Translations under genes and position numbers: made by a program
In this document: positions 6,863 to 14,308 of the stretch, one piece after another
Numbering within the stretch: the first letter of the stretch is position 1
Layout of the letters: each line of letters begins with the position of its first letter
The notes under the pieces: model-generated
What the model was told of the DNA's origin: nothing
Database searches by the model: none
What the model saw: only the letters and a program-made list of their open reading frames with translations
Assembly (NCBI GenBank): GCA_963991775.1
Contig: CAXDRM010000010.1
Coordinates: forward strand, 1-26,575
DNA from: CAXDRM01 sp963991775
GTDB taxonomy: Bacteria; Pseudomonadota; Alphaproteobacteria; Rickettsiales; JABIRX01
Length of the DNA stretch: 26,575 bases
Reading direction: 5' to 3'

Positions 6863-7870
6863 ATGAAATTTCTAGCAGCGGGTAACGCAATATGCGATAT
6901 TATTTGTCAGGTTGAAGATGAATTTCTGGCTAAACATCAATTAGCTAAAGCTTCGATGCAGCTTTGTGATGACCAAAAATCAGCTGCTATTTTAGCTGAT
7001 TTAGCCTCTGATGAGAAGTTAATTGCATCAGGAGGATCTGCTGCCAATACTGCTAATTATTTGAGTGCTTACGGCTTAGAGGTAGGTTTTATTGGTAATG
7101 TGGCAGATGGTTTCTATGGCAGAAAATTTAAAACCGATCTAGATAAAAATAATATTAATTTTTTTAATACTCATCAGGAGGATGATGCAGTTTCTGCTAA
7201 ATCGGTTATTTTAGTGACACCAGATGGTGAACGTACTATGTGTACCTCGCTTGGTTGTGCTGCTACTTTACATCAAAGCCAATTAGATTTAACTGCTCTT
7301 GCGCAAGCTGATTTATTTTACATAGAAGGTTATTTATGGGATCAGCAAGGTACTAATCAATTAATCTTAGCATTATGTCAGCAAGTAAAAGCTTCTGGTG
7401 GTAACAATGTATTTTCTTTAGCTGATGCTTTTTGCGTAAAACGTCATCTCGAAGATTTTAAAAAATTATGTGTTGAACATATAGATATTGTTTTTGGTAA
7501 TGAATCTGAATTTCAAGCATTATTTGCAAAAGAAGTTTTAGATCAAAAAGCTTTAGAAGAAATTCAAGCTGTTTTGCCTGAATTAAATGTCGAATTAATG
7601 ATCATCACTTTAAGCGGTGCAGGGGTAGTACTAATTACTGAGCAGCGCATTATCACAGTTGCTACGACAAAGTTGCAAGCTGTTGATACAACAGGTGCGG
7701 GTGACTCATTTGCAGCAGGATTTTTATATGGTTATCTGCAAGAAATGTCTTTAAAAGATGCAGCAAAATTAGGTAATTATCTGGCTGGTCAAGTGATTAT
7801 GAATTTAGGTGCGCGTCCAGAAATCAACTTAATTACAGATCCAGCTTCTATTCCACATGCAGCAGCTTAA
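6863..7870 (+). CDS. PfkB-family carbohydrate/nucleoside kinase (adenosine-kinase-like)
   Basis: A 335-aa kinase of the ribokinase/PfkB superfamily. The substrate-binding signature SGGSAANTA lies at 56-64, and the second PfkB signature VDTTGAGDSFAAGFLYG is near 274-290, with Asp281 as catalytic base in the anion-hole motif GAGD. The overall form, with a short lid and DKNNINF near 96-102, is close to the alphaproteobacterial sugar/adenosine kinases. The exact substrate cannot be read from the sequence; adenosine, ribose or another sugar are candidates. It follows virD4 by 10 bp and its last 14 bp overlap the start of ampG, so it is part of a cotranscribed string with ampG and folB. Confidence 0.85.
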   Translation: MKFLAAGNAICDIICQVEDEFLAKHQLAKASMQLCDDQKSAAILADLASDEKLIASGGSAANTANYLSAYGLEVGFIGNVADGFYGRKFKTDLDKNNINFFNTHQEDDAVSAKSVILVTPDGERTMCTSLGCAATLHQSQLDLTALAQADLFYIEGYLWDQQGTNQLILALCQQVKASGGNNVFSLADAFCVKRHLEDFKKLCVEHIDIVFGNESEFQALFAKEVLDQKALEEIQAVLPELNVELMIITLSGAGVVLITEQRIITVATTKLQAVDTTGAGDSFAAGFLYGYLQEMSLKDAAKLGNYLAGQVIMNLGARPEINLITDPASIPHAAA

Positions 7871-9107
7871 ATTACTTAAAAAGAAAATATTTTTAGAAGT
7901 ATTTATGCTGGGCATTGCTGGTGGTATGCCTATAGTATTACTTGCTTCAACCTTATCAATCTGGTTAACAGAATTAGGTGTTTCTAAAACATCAATAGGG
8001 TTATTTAGTTTAACCATGACCCCATATGTTTTAAAATTTTTATGGTCGCCTTTAGTTGATGGTTATCGCTTACCTTTTTTTAAAAAAACTATAGGTAAAA
8101 GACGTAGCTGGTTAATTTTTAGTCAAATTCTACTTTTTGCTACTTTAAGCTTGCTAGCATTTTCTCAGCCTGAACATAATTTATTCTTAACTGCTTTAGC
8201 GACTATTTTGGTGGCTTTTGCTTCTGCAACCCAAGATATAGTAATTGATGCGCAAAGAGTAGAAAATTTAGCCACTGATGAACAGGCTATGGGTGCTACT
8301 TTATATGTGTATGGTTATCGCATTGGCATGTTATTTTCAGGGGCAGGTGTTTTATTGCTCGCAGAATATTGGGGCTTTCCTTTAATATATTTTTTAGTGG
8401 CGTTACTTTACTTAGCCGCAGCATTTTTACTTGGTAGTTTTATTACTGATAAACAAAGCTTTGCTAAAGAAAAAATTCACTATTTAGCTTGGTTTAGAAA
8501 TTACGTTATTTCGCCATTTAAAGATTTTTTAGCACGTGATCAGGCTTTGTTGATTATTTGTTTCATTGTAATTTTTAAATTAGCTGATGCTTTTGCAGGG
8601 CTAATGACTAATCCTTTTCTTTTAGAGCTTGGTTTTAGCAAAGTTGATATTGCCTATTATGTTAAAACTGTAGGTATGGTTGCTACTATTTTAGGTTCTT
8701 TTTTAGGTGGTTTATTATCGCTTAAATTCTCACTTAAAAATAGCCTTTATGTGGCGGCAATTTTACAGATTCTGACTAATCTTATTTTTTGTATACAGGC
8801 TTTGCTTGGTAAAAATGCATTATTTTTATCTTTTACTATTTTTGCTGAGAATTTAGCAGGTGGTATCGGAACCATAGTCTTGGTAGCTTATTTAGGTAGC
8901 TTATGTAATGTTAAATTTACCGCGACGCAATATGCGTTGCTGACTTCTTTGGCTGCTGTGGGTAGAACCTGGATCTCGGCAGGTTCAGGTTATTTAGCTG
9001 ATCAGGTAAATTGGGTAGAGTTTTTCTTAGCTTCAGGCATAATTGGATTGCCAGCATTATTATTATTAAAATATTTACCAAGCACCAATGTTACTAAAAA
9101 TAATTGA
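7857..9107 (+). CDS. ampG: AmpG-type muropeptide MFS permease
   Basis: A 416-aa polytopic membrane protein with about 12 hydrophobic segments. LGIAGGMPIVLLASTLSIWL at the start, TPYVLKFLWSPLVDGYRLP (about 53-71) and GKRRSWLIFSQ are characteristic of AmpG, which imports GlcNAc-anhydroMurNAc peptides released during cell-wall turnover. Later segments (DAFAGLMTNPFLLELGFSK; TATQYALLTSLAAVGRTW) also fit. Rickettsiales often carry several AmpG-like paralogues, and not every copy need carry muropeptides. The ATG at 7857 lies inside the end of pfkB (14-bp overlap), suggesting translational coupling. Its TGA stop overlaps the start of folB by 20 bp. Confidence 0.9.
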   Translation: MQQLKLLKKKIFLEVFMLGIAGGMPIVLLASTLSIWLTELGVSKTSIGLFSLTMTPYVLKFLWSPLVDGYRLPFFKKTIGKRRSWLIFSQILLFATLSLLAFSQPEHNLFLTALATILVAFASATQDIVIDAQRVENLATDEQAMGATLYVYGYRIGMLFSGAGVLLLAEYWGFPLIYFLVALLYLAAAFLLGSFITDKQSFAKEKIHYLAWFRNYVISPFKDFLARDQALLIICFIVIFKLADAFAGLMTNPFLLELGFSKVDIAYYVKTVGMVATILGSFLGGLLSLKFSLKNSLYVAAILQILTNLIFCIQALLGKNALFLSFTIFAENLAGGIGTIVLVAYLGSLCNVKFTATQYALLTSLAAVGRTWISAGSGYLADQVNWVEFFLASGIIGLPALLLLKYLPSTNVTKNN

Positions 9108-9423
9108 TTATAAATTACCAGTTTTGATTGGGGTTTATGCGCATGAAAAAGAACAAAAAACTGAACTTAAAATTTCTTTAGAGATTGAATTTAATGGTGA
9201 GAAAGCAGCAATATCTGATGATGTGGCCGATACTTTAGATTATGATAAGGTTGCCGAGTTTTTAGAAGATATTGGCCAGCAAAAACAATATGACTTATTA
9301 GAAGCTTTAGCTCGTGACATTAAGCAAGGTTTGTTTAGCAGATTTGTATTAATTAGCGATGTTACCGTATCAATCATCAAGCCAATTATTCCACAAGCTG
9401 ATATAGTCAGCATTACCTATTAA
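9088..9423 (+). CDS. folB: dihydroneopterin aldolase
   Basis: A 111-aa enzyme of folate synthesis that cleaves dihydroneopterin to 6-hydroxymethyl-dihydropterin and glycolaldehyde. Visible family residues are GVYAHEKE (15-22) with the substrate-contacting Glu, the DYDKV segment (51-55), YDLLEALA (68-75), and the catalytic Lys98 in SIIKP. Length is normal. Its start overlaps the end of ampG by 20 bp. It is the last gene of the virD4-pfkB-ampG-folB string and converges on ychF across the repeat region 9424-10000. Confidence 0.9.
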   Translation: MLLKIIDYKLPVLIGVYAHEKEQKTELKISLEIEFNGEKAAISDDVADTLDYDKVAEFLEDIGQQKQYDLLEALARDIKQGLFSRFVLISDVTVSIIKPIIPQADIVSITY

Positions 9424-9448
9424 ATTTCTAGTTCTGTTAAATTTCCCA

Positions 9449-9721
9449 ACACCAAAGTCAGAAACTATTTATCATTTTGTTAAGAGTCAAAAAGCGTAGT
9501 ATTTTTAGTTAAAATATCGCAATTAATAGCGAGCTATTGATAAGAGATTTTAGCTAAAAAGAGTAGCTTTTTGCCTTAACCTGTAAGGCAGCTAATAAAT
9601 TGAAAAAATTACTGCACAAAATTTTTCGACCGTAGCGGATTGCTATGCTCTCACAATTTTACTTGTTCTTTTTTCAATTTATTAACGCTGCAAAAAGATA
9701 AATAGTTTCTGACTTTGGTGT
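9449..9721. repeat. 273-bp element bounded by 25-bp perfect inverted repeats
   Basis: 9449-9473 (starts ACACCAAAGTCAGAAACTAT) is the exact reverse complement of 9697-9721. Inside, 9591-9606 (TAATAAATTGAAAAAA) is the exact reverse complement of 9669-9684. The whole is thus a two-level cruciform or RNA hairpin, built like the element at 4569-4739. Clear target-site duplications are not seen at the ends, and there is no ORF inside. It may be a MITE-like element or a long bidirectional terminator. Confidence 0.75.
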
Positions 9722-9742
9722 GCGGATCATCTATTGCAAGAT

Positions 9743-9867
9743 AAGTACAGAAAAAAACTGCTTACGTACAGCGAAGGCGTAAAAAACAATTAAGAAAATT
9801 GTTTTTAGCCGTAGCCAGCAATAAGCTGTGCTTATTCTGGTACGCTGCGCATCTTTTTTCTGCACTT
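9743..9867. repeat. second nested hairpin element
   Basis: Outer arms AAGTACAGAAAAAA (9743-9756) and 9854-9867 pair over 14 bp with one mismatch. An inner hairpin AAAAACAATT (9782-9791) with AATTGTTTTT (9797-9806) has a 5-nt loop. The intervening GTACAGCG and GTACGCTGCGC stretches resemble the loop parts of the other hairpins. Confidence 0.6.
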
Positions 9868-9934
9868 ACTCACAATATATGACCCACCTCGCAAAATTTT
9901 TTGGTGCCATGATCTAAGGTCCCTGAGTGATTTC

Positions 9935-9999
9935 GAGCAAAGCGAGAAATTGTACCGAAGGGCCAAGAGATAGAAAAGACTGCATAATATGCTGATTTA
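9935..9999. repeat. composite of two dispersed modules
   Basis: The first part (about 9935-9961: GAGCAAAGCGAGAAATTGTACCGAAGG without the initial TTC) is the inverse of 19008-19034, with a short insertion in the latter. The second part (9966-9999, core GAAAAGACTGC) matches 24093-24126 in direct orientation with four mismatches in about 33 bp. The modules are adjacent here but occur apart elsewhere. Confidence 0.6.
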
Positions 10000-10000
10000 T

Positions 10001-11098
10001 CTAATTATTAAATTTGAAGAGTAAGACATCGCCATCGGATACTATATAATCCTTACCTTCTTGACGCATTTTGCCATTTTCTTTAGCAGCTTTGTCGCCA
10101 CCACAGGCAATATAATGATCATAAGCAATAGTTTCAGCTTTAATAAAGCCAGTTTCAAAATCTGTATGAATCACCCCAGCTGCTTGCGGAGCTGTGGCTC
10201 CTTTTTTAATAGTCCAAGCACGTGCTTCATTTGGACCAGCTGTAAAATAAGTTTGTAATTCAAGCAATTTATAACTCTCACGAATAATACGCGATAAGCC
10301 AGTCTCACTTAAATCTAACTCACTTAAAAATTCTTGCTTTTCTTCTGCGGTTTCTAAACTAGCAATCTCTGCCTCAATCTTGGCTGAAATGTTAACCGCT
10401 AAAGCATGATTTGCTAATGCATATTCAGCAACTTTTTTACTCTCAGCATTACCTGTTGAAATTTCATCCTCAGCTACATTACAGACAAAAAGCACTTTTT
10501 TAGATGTAAGTAATTGTAACTGTCTAAAGATTTTGCTGGTTTTATCACTTAACTCAACTTGCCTTGCTGGTTTACCATCTTCGAGCAAAGCAATAATTTC
10601 TTTAACTAATTCTAACTCTAACTTTAACTCTGCATCATTGCTGCGTGCTTTTTTTTCTAGATTAGGTAATCTTTTAGTAAGTGATTCTAAATCAGCTAAC
10701 ATTAATTCTGTTTCGATTACTTCTATATCACGTAAAGCATCAATTCCCCCAGCCACATGCGTAATATCATCATCACTAAAACAACGTACCACATGAATAA
10801 TTGCATCTGTCTCACGAATATTAGCTAAAAATTGATTACCCAAACCTTCACCTTTAGAAGCACCTGCTACTAAACCGGCAATATCTACAAATTCTAGCTG
10901 AGTAGGAATGATATTTGCCGAGCTTGCTAATTTGGCTATTTTGTAAAGACGTTCGTCAGGAACTGCTACTAAACCAGTATTTGGTTCAATAGTACAAAAA
11001 GGAAAATTTGCTGCTTCAGCATTTTGTGTTTCAGTAAGAGCATTAAATAAAGTTGATTTACCTACATTTGGTAAACCGACAATTCCACATTTGAGCAT
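10001..11098 (-). CDS. ychF: redox-regulated ATPase YchF (Obg-like, OLA1 family)
   Basis: A 365-aa TRAFAC-class P-loop NTPase that binds ribosomes and, unlike most of its class, prefers ATP. G1 is GLPNVGKS (8-15), G3 is DIAGLVAGASKGEGLGNQFL (72-91), and the G4-equivalent is the NVAE of FVCNVAEDE. The helical coiled-coil insert lies between, and the C-terminal TGS domain begins around TYFTAGPNEARAWTI and ends in DVLLFKFNN. Length and motifs are complete. It is a single gene, convergent with folB and divergent from the fad operon; 141 bp separate it from fadD. Confidence 0.96.
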   Translation of the reverse strand: MLKCGIVGLPNVGKSTLFNALTETQNAEAANFPFCTIEPNTGLVAVPDERLYKIAKLASSANIIPTQLEFVDIAGLVAGASKGEGLGNQFLANIRETDAIIHVVRCFSDDDITHVAGGIDALRDIEVIETELMLADLESLTKRLPNLEKKARSNDAELKLELELVKEIIALLEDGKPARQVELSDKTSKIFRQLQLLTSKKVLFVCNVAEDEISTGNAESKKVAEYALANHALAVNISAKIEAEIASLETAEEKQEFLSELDLSETGLSRIIRESYKLLELQTYFTAGPNEARAWTIKKGATAPQAAGVIHTDFETGFIKAETIAYDHYIACGGDKAAKENGKMRQEGKDYIVSDGDVLLFKFNN

Positions 11099-11179
11099 AG
11101 TTGAAAATTTGAATTATGCTTGACCATATAGTTTATTTCACTAAAAGTTACAAGTATTAGGTCTTGTAATGTAGTGCTA

Positions 11180-11220
11180 CCAATCGGTTGGTGAGCTTGC
11201 CGAACCACAAGATTGGTTAA
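11180..11220. repeat. GAGCTTGCCGAA hairpin module, copy 2
   Basis: CCAATCGG on the left and GATTGGTT on the right flank the core GAGCTTGCCGAA, as at 4867-4908. It lies in the leader of the fad operon, just before the Shine-Dalgarno of fadD, so a fold in the mRNA here could influence translation. Confidence 0.55.
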
Positions 11221-11239
11221 GTGGAGGTATTTAGTTTTT

Positions 11240-12955
11240 ATGAAAAGTAATTTTAAAAAAGTTAAAACTCTAGCTGATTTGCTAGTTTTTTTACATGAGC
11301 AAGAGACGAATGATAAGTTTCTAAATTATCTTAAAGTCGGTGATTGGCACCAGCTTTCTAACAAAGAATTTTGTAGTCGCGTTTATAATTTAGCACATCA
11401 TCTCAAAGAATTAGGTCTTAAGAAAGGAGATCGTTTTGCTATTTTTAGTAAATCTTCACCACATTGGTTAATTGTTGATTTTGCTTGCCAGCTTTTAGGT
11501 ATAGTGACTGTACCTTTTTTTGCTAATATCTCAGAGGAAAATCTTGAATATCAAATAGAACATTCTGGAGTAAAATATGCTTTTGTTTCAGGCGGAGAGC
11601 AATGGCAGGTAGTAAAACCTCACCAGCAAAAATTTAAGCATTTTGTTACACATGATGTGCAGTTAAAAATTGCTAACCAGAGCAATCTGAAAAAACTCAC
11701 TACTAGTGAATCTTGCCCTAATAAAAATTTTGCCAAACTTGCCAGACGTATTTTTAAAGATGATTTAGCCACTATTATCTATACTAGTGGAAGTACTGGT
11801 GTACCTAAAGGTGTGGTTCTGACTCATTATAATTTAATTAGCCAAATTGCTGGTGCTCGTGAATCTTTTTCATTGAAGCCGCAAATGCGGGTCTTAAGCT
11901 TTTTACCTTTAGCGCATATTTTTGAGCGTATGGTGATGTGTTTTTACTTAAGTGAAAATTTAGAAATCTATTTTGCAGATGAGGTTACAAATGTGCCTAA
12001 TTTGCTGCAAGAAGTTAAGCCTGAAGTGCTTACTACTGTACCACGCATGTTAGAAAAAATTTATAGCAAGATTGCACAAAATATTGCGGAACTTCCTTTT
12101 GTCTCAAGAATCATTGCTGGTACTGCTTATAAATATGCTAGTAATATGCCAGAGCTAGTTACCAAGAAATCTTTACTCAAAAAATTCTTTGCTAAAACAG
12201 TTTATCATAAATTTTTGGCAGCTTTTGGTGGAGAGGTAAAGTTAATGATCTCAGGTAGTGCGGCTCTTGATAAGCAGATTAATCAATTTTTTGTAAATAT
12301 TGGTCTTAATATTTTAGAAGGTTATGGTCTAACTGAAGCTGCGCCAGTTATCTCAGTTAACACAGCTAAAGCCAGACGTCTTGGTTCAGTAGGTAAAGCC
12401 TATCCTGGTGTAAAAATTAAAATTGCTAAAAATAATGAAATCTTAGCTGCAGGCCCAAATATAATGCAAGGCTATTACAAAGCTAAGGCTAAAACTACTG
12501 AGACCATGTCAGGCAATTATCTTAAGACTGGTGATTTAGGTTATCTTGATAAGGATGGTTTTTTATATATTACTGGCCGTTTGAAAGAGTTGCAAAAAAC
12601 CTCTTATGGTAAATATGTGCCAGTGCAAAAATTAGAGGGAGAACTCAAAAAGCTGTGTCATGTAGAACAGTCAATTATTGTCGCAGATGGTAAAAAATTT
12701 GTGTCTGCAATTATTTTTCCTGATTTAGCTCTACAAAAAAAACAAAAATTAAGTAAAAGAAATTTGCAAAAAACTCTTGCTGCAGAAATTGCTAAATTAA
12801 ATAAAAAATTGAATAAATGGGAGCAAATTCAGAAGTTTATCATTGCTAGCCAAGAACCAACTGTTGTAAATGGACAACTAACCCCATCTTTTAAATTACG
12901 TCGTGAGCCAATTTTAGAGGCTTATGCGCAGCAAATAGACAATTTATATTCTTGA
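11240..12955 (+). CDS. fadD: long-chain acyl-CoA synthetase (AMP-forming)
   Basis: A 571-aa enzyme that activates free fatty acids to acyl-CoA with ATP; probably membrane-associated. The AMP-binding motif YTSGSTGVPKG lies at 181-191. LSFLPLAHIFERM, the GYGLTEAAPVIS motif that contacts adenylate, GDLGYLDKDGFLYITGRLKE and the C-terminal Lys552 in LTPSFKLRR all match the eukaryote-like COG1022 long-chain synthetases, slightly shorter than the usual 600 aa. A TTG nine codons upstream would extend the frame, but it falls in the repeat at 11180-11220; a GGAGG at 11223-11227 precedes the ATG at 11240. It is the first gene of the beta-oxidation operon. The thiolase follows after 60 bp. The exact chain-length range cannot be read from the sequence. 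Confidence 0.9.
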   Translation: MKSNFKKVKTLADLLVFLHEQETNDKFLNYLKVGDWHQLSNKEFCSRVYNLAHHLKELGLKKGDRFAIFSKSSPHWLIVDFACQLLGIVTVPFFANISEENLEYQIEHSGVKYAFVSGGEQWQVVKPHQQKFKHFVTHDVQLKIANQSNLKKLTTSESCPNKNFAKLARRIFKDDLATIIYTSGSTGVPKGVVLTHYNLISQIAGARESFSLKPQMRVLSFLPLAHIFERMVMCFYLSENLEIYFADEVTNVPNLLQEVKPEVLTTVPRMLEKIYSKIAQNIAELPFVSRIIAGTAYKYASNMPELVTKKSLLKKFFAKTVYHKFLAAFGGEVKLMISGSAALDKQINQFFVNIGLNILEGYGLTEAAPVISVNTAKARRLGSVGKAYPGVKIKIAKNNEILAAGPNIMQGYYKAKAKTTETMSGNYLKTGDLGYLDKDGFLYITGRLKELQKTSYGKYVPVQKLEGELKKLCHVEQSIIVADGKKFVSAIIFPDLALQKKQKLSKRNLQKTLAAEIAKLNKKLNKWEQIQKFIIASQEPTVVNGQLTPSFKLRREPILEAYAQQIDNLYS

Positions 12956-13015
12956 AAAAAACTTTTTTCTCTTTAGATTGTTAGACAATTTAATTGTGGC
13001 TGAGAAAGAGCTTAA

Positions 13016-14308
13016 GTGAGTAAAAATCGTATTGCAATAGTCGAAGGTTATCGAACTCCGATGGGAAAAATGGGGGGTAGTCTCGCTCCTCTTGCAGCTG
13101 ACCAAATTGGTGCGCAAATTTTTAGAGAAATATATGAGAGATTCAGCGATTATGATGCAGAAATTTCAGAAGTAATTATTGGTAATGTAGCGCAGCCTGC
13201 CCATGCAGCAAATATTGCTCGGGTAATTGCTTTGCGTGCTGGTGTGCCAAGATCAGTGCCAGCTTTTACGGTGCATCGTAATTGTGCTTCAGGTATGGAG
13301 GCAGTAACTTCAGCAATTAGTAAAATTCAGGCAGGACATGATGAGATTATCTTAGCAGGTGGTGTGGAATCCATGTCTAATATTCCATTGCTTTTTCCTG
13401 GGGAAATGAAATTATTTTTAGAGCAATTAGCGCGTTCAAGAAGCGCAGCTGCAAAATTAAAACAGCTGAGCAAATTTAAGTTAAAATATTTAAAGCCAGT
13501 TATTGGTTTAAAGCTGGGTTTAACTGATCCGGTTTGTAATATGATTATGGGTAATACAGCGGAAGTGCTTGCTCAAGATTTTTCTATCTCGCGCAAGGAT
13601 CAAGATTTATTTGCGATGCAAAGTCATAATCGTGCTGAGCAAGCAGCAGAGCAAGGTATCTTCCAAGAAGAAATTATTCCTTTTCCAGTAGGTACTAAAA
13701 AAGTAAGTATGTTAGCAGCTGATGAAGGAATTCGTAAAGGTCAAAATATGCAGGCTCTTACTAAGTTAAAGCCTTTTTTTGATCGAAGAAATGGTACTGT
13801 CACTGCTGGTAATTCTTCACAAATTACTGATGGTGGAGCTGCTCTACTAGTGATGAGTGAAAAAAAAGCCAAAGAAATAGGAGCTAAGCCACTTGGTTAT
13901 ATTAAGGATTTTAGCTATGCTGGTCTTGATCCGGCGCGTATGGGTTTAGGCCCTGCTTATGCAATTGCTCAGCTAGTTAAAAAACATAAATTAAAAATTA
14001 GAGATATTGATTTATTTGAGATTAATGAAGCATTTGCAGTACAGGTTTTAGCATGTGTGCAGGCATTAAATTCGAAAAAATATTGTACAGAATCTTTAGG
14101 TTTGAAAGATAAATTCGGTGAGATTGCTAATGATAAATTAAATGTGAATGGTGGTGCGATTGCTCTTGGTCATCCGGTAGGTATGTCAGGTACTAGAATC
14201 ATTATTCATTTATTGCGTGAGCTTAAGCGTCGCAAATTAAAAAGAGGTGTTGCTTCTTTATGTATTGGTGGTGGCCAAGGAGGAGCTGTGTTGCTAGAGG
14301 TAAATTAA
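13016..14308 (+). CDS. fadI: acetyl-CoA acyltransferase (beta-oxidation thiolase, FadA/FadI)
   Basis: A 430-aa thiolase that splits 3-ketoacyl-CoA with CoA into acetyl-CoA and a shortened acyl-CoA. The acylated nucleophile is Cys90 (HRNCASGMEA). EINEAFA, His386 in GGAIALGHPVGMSG, and the second catalytic Cys416 (SLCIGGGQGG) are all present. The loop insertion and the 430-aa length fit the FadI/trifunctional-beta branch better than the ~390-aa FadA branch. Translation starts at a GTG preceded by GAGAAAGAG. The stop overlaps the start of the next gene by one base (TAATG), so the two subunits of the beta-oxidation complex are translationally coupled. Confidence 0.93.
   Translation: MSKNRIAIVEGYRTPMGKMGGSLAPLAADQIGAQIFREIYERFSDYDAEISEVIIGNVAQPAHAANIARVIALRAGVPRSVPAFTVHRNCASGMEAVTSAISKIQAGHDEIILAGGVESMSNIPLLFPGEMKLFLEQLARSRSAAAKLKQLSKFKLKYLKPVIGLKLGLTDPVCNMIMGNTAEVLAQDFSISRKDQDLFAMQSHNRAEQAAEQGIFQEEIIPFPVGTKKVSMLAADEGIRKGQNMQALTKLKPFFDRRNGTVTAGNSSQITDGGAALLVMSEKKAKEIGAKPLGYIKDFSYAGLDPARMGLGPAYAIAQLVKKHKLKIRDIDLFEINEAFAVQVLACVQALNSKKYCTESLGLKDKFGEIANDKLNVNGGAIALGHPVGMSGTRIIIHLLRELKRRKLKRGVASLCIGGGQGGAVLLEVN

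Larger units (their letters stand above)
9424..10000. other. 577-bp non-coding repeat region between convergent folB and ychF
   Basis: No gene is supported. Three structures fill it: a 25-bp perfect inverted repeat enclosing a 273-bp unit (9449-9721), a second nested hairpin (9743-9867), and a block of dispersed modules (about 9935-9999) shared with 18999-19034 and 24093-24125. With genes converging from both sides, any of these could end transcription in both directions. Confidence 0.65.

Noticed and set aside
12951..12971. Terminator after fadD
   Set aside because: The GAAAAAA/TTTTTTC palindrome has no GC stem, and the next operon gene follows in 60 bp, so it is more likely AT-rich spacer.
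14260..14308. Longer N-terminus for the hydratase/dehydrogenase (start at 14260)
   Set aside because: The extra 16 residues lie wholly in the thiolase gene and are Trp/Arg-rich nonsense; the ATG overlapping the thiolase stop gives the normal family N-terminus.
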